Source: Ga0077527 sp964606765
GTDB taxonomy: Bacteria; Pseudomonadota; Gammaproteobacteria; Burkholderiales; SG8-41
DNA: 48,542 nt
Assembly: GCA_964606765.1 (NCBI GenBank)
Contig: CAZSIR010000005.1
Span: 1-48,542 of the forward strand
Direction: 5' to 3'
Below, in pieces: positions 48,488-48,542 of this stretch; position 1 is the first letter of the stretch, and each line of letters opens with the position of its first letter. The position numbers were made by a program, and so were the translations under genes. Below the pieces are notes generated by a model. The model worked only from the letters and a program-made list of their open reading frames with translations. It searched no databases and was not told the origin of the DNA.

Positions 48488-48542
48488 ATGAGCGACTCCG
48501 GCCACACCCTCGACATCAACGCCACCTTCCGCGGCGGCGGCC
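48488..48542 (+). CDS. Start of an unidentified gene (runs off the window)
   Basis: ATG followed by an open frame to the end (MSDSGHTLDINATFRGGG). Only 18 codons are visible, too few to name a family. No clear ribosome site; composition fits coding DNA. Confidence 0.35.
   Translation, partial: MSDSGHTLDINATFRGGG

Noticed and set aside
1..48542. tRNA, rRNA, riboswitch or insertion-sequence transposase
   Set aside because: I looked through the intergenic stretches and found no cloverleaf, rRNA segment, recognisable riboswitch or transposase; a covariance-model scan could still find weak cases.

Overview
The window looks like a chromosomal stretch of a GC-rich betaproteobacterium, probably Burkholderiales. 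The evidence is the rpsU-yqeY-dnaG-rpoD order, many substrate-binding proteins of the Bug/TctC type, and dense catabolic genes. It appears to come from a draft or metagenome assembly: a run of 100 N at 18162-18261 is flanked on both sides by the same 55 bases, and collapsing that duplication restores an intact gene.

Layout. 1-7142 is a housekeeping block: the macromolecular synthesis operon (rpsU, yqeY, dnaG, start of rpoD) on the minus strand, tsaD, plsY, folB, xerD and ogt. 7139-10344 is a TAXI-type TRAP transporter (fused permease and binding protein). From about 10.4 kb to the end is an accessory catabolic region. It holds nine Bug-type binding proteins without any TctA/TctB membrane partner, two aldo/keto reductases, a pirin, a kynurenine-formamidase-like cyclase, an enoyl-CoA hydratase, a D-2-hydroxyacid dehydrogenase, a class II aldolase, a ThDP enzyme, hydrolases, an amidohydrolase and a GST.

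The most exciting part is 20933-22064. Two adjacent genes encode exported redox proteins, a TlpA/thioredoxin-like protein and a peroxiredoxin. In each, an in-frame TGA sits exactly at the catalytic cysteine position (UxxC and TxxU). Each TGA is followed by a hairpin at nearly the same distance (26 and 27 nt to the apical loop), as expected of bacterial SECIS elements. I read them as a tandem pair of selenoproteins forming an envelope peroxide-detoxifying couple, not as two pseudogenes.

A second system is the minus-strand operon 42654-33953: GntR/FCD regulator, aconitase-type large and small subunits, TcuA-like flavoprotein, PEP mutase/isocitrate lyase-family protein, CapA-like protein, Bug binding protein and MmgE/PrpD protein. 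Its enzyme logic (desaturate, hydrate, cleave a branched di- or tricarboxylate) resembles the methylcitrate and dimethylmalate routes, but the substrate is unknown. A regulator and a Bug gene diverge around a perfect palindrome at 42716-42727.

At small scale there are several AT-rich copies of one short motif dispersed in this GC-rich DNA, a decayed copy of the aldo/keto reductase gene behind another Bug gene, a 15-nt tandem repeat at the end of the enoyl-CoA hydratase gene, and two palindromic intergenic elements. I saw no rRNA, tRNA, CRISPR array or insertion-sequence transposase. No gene-free stretch exceeds 300 bases.
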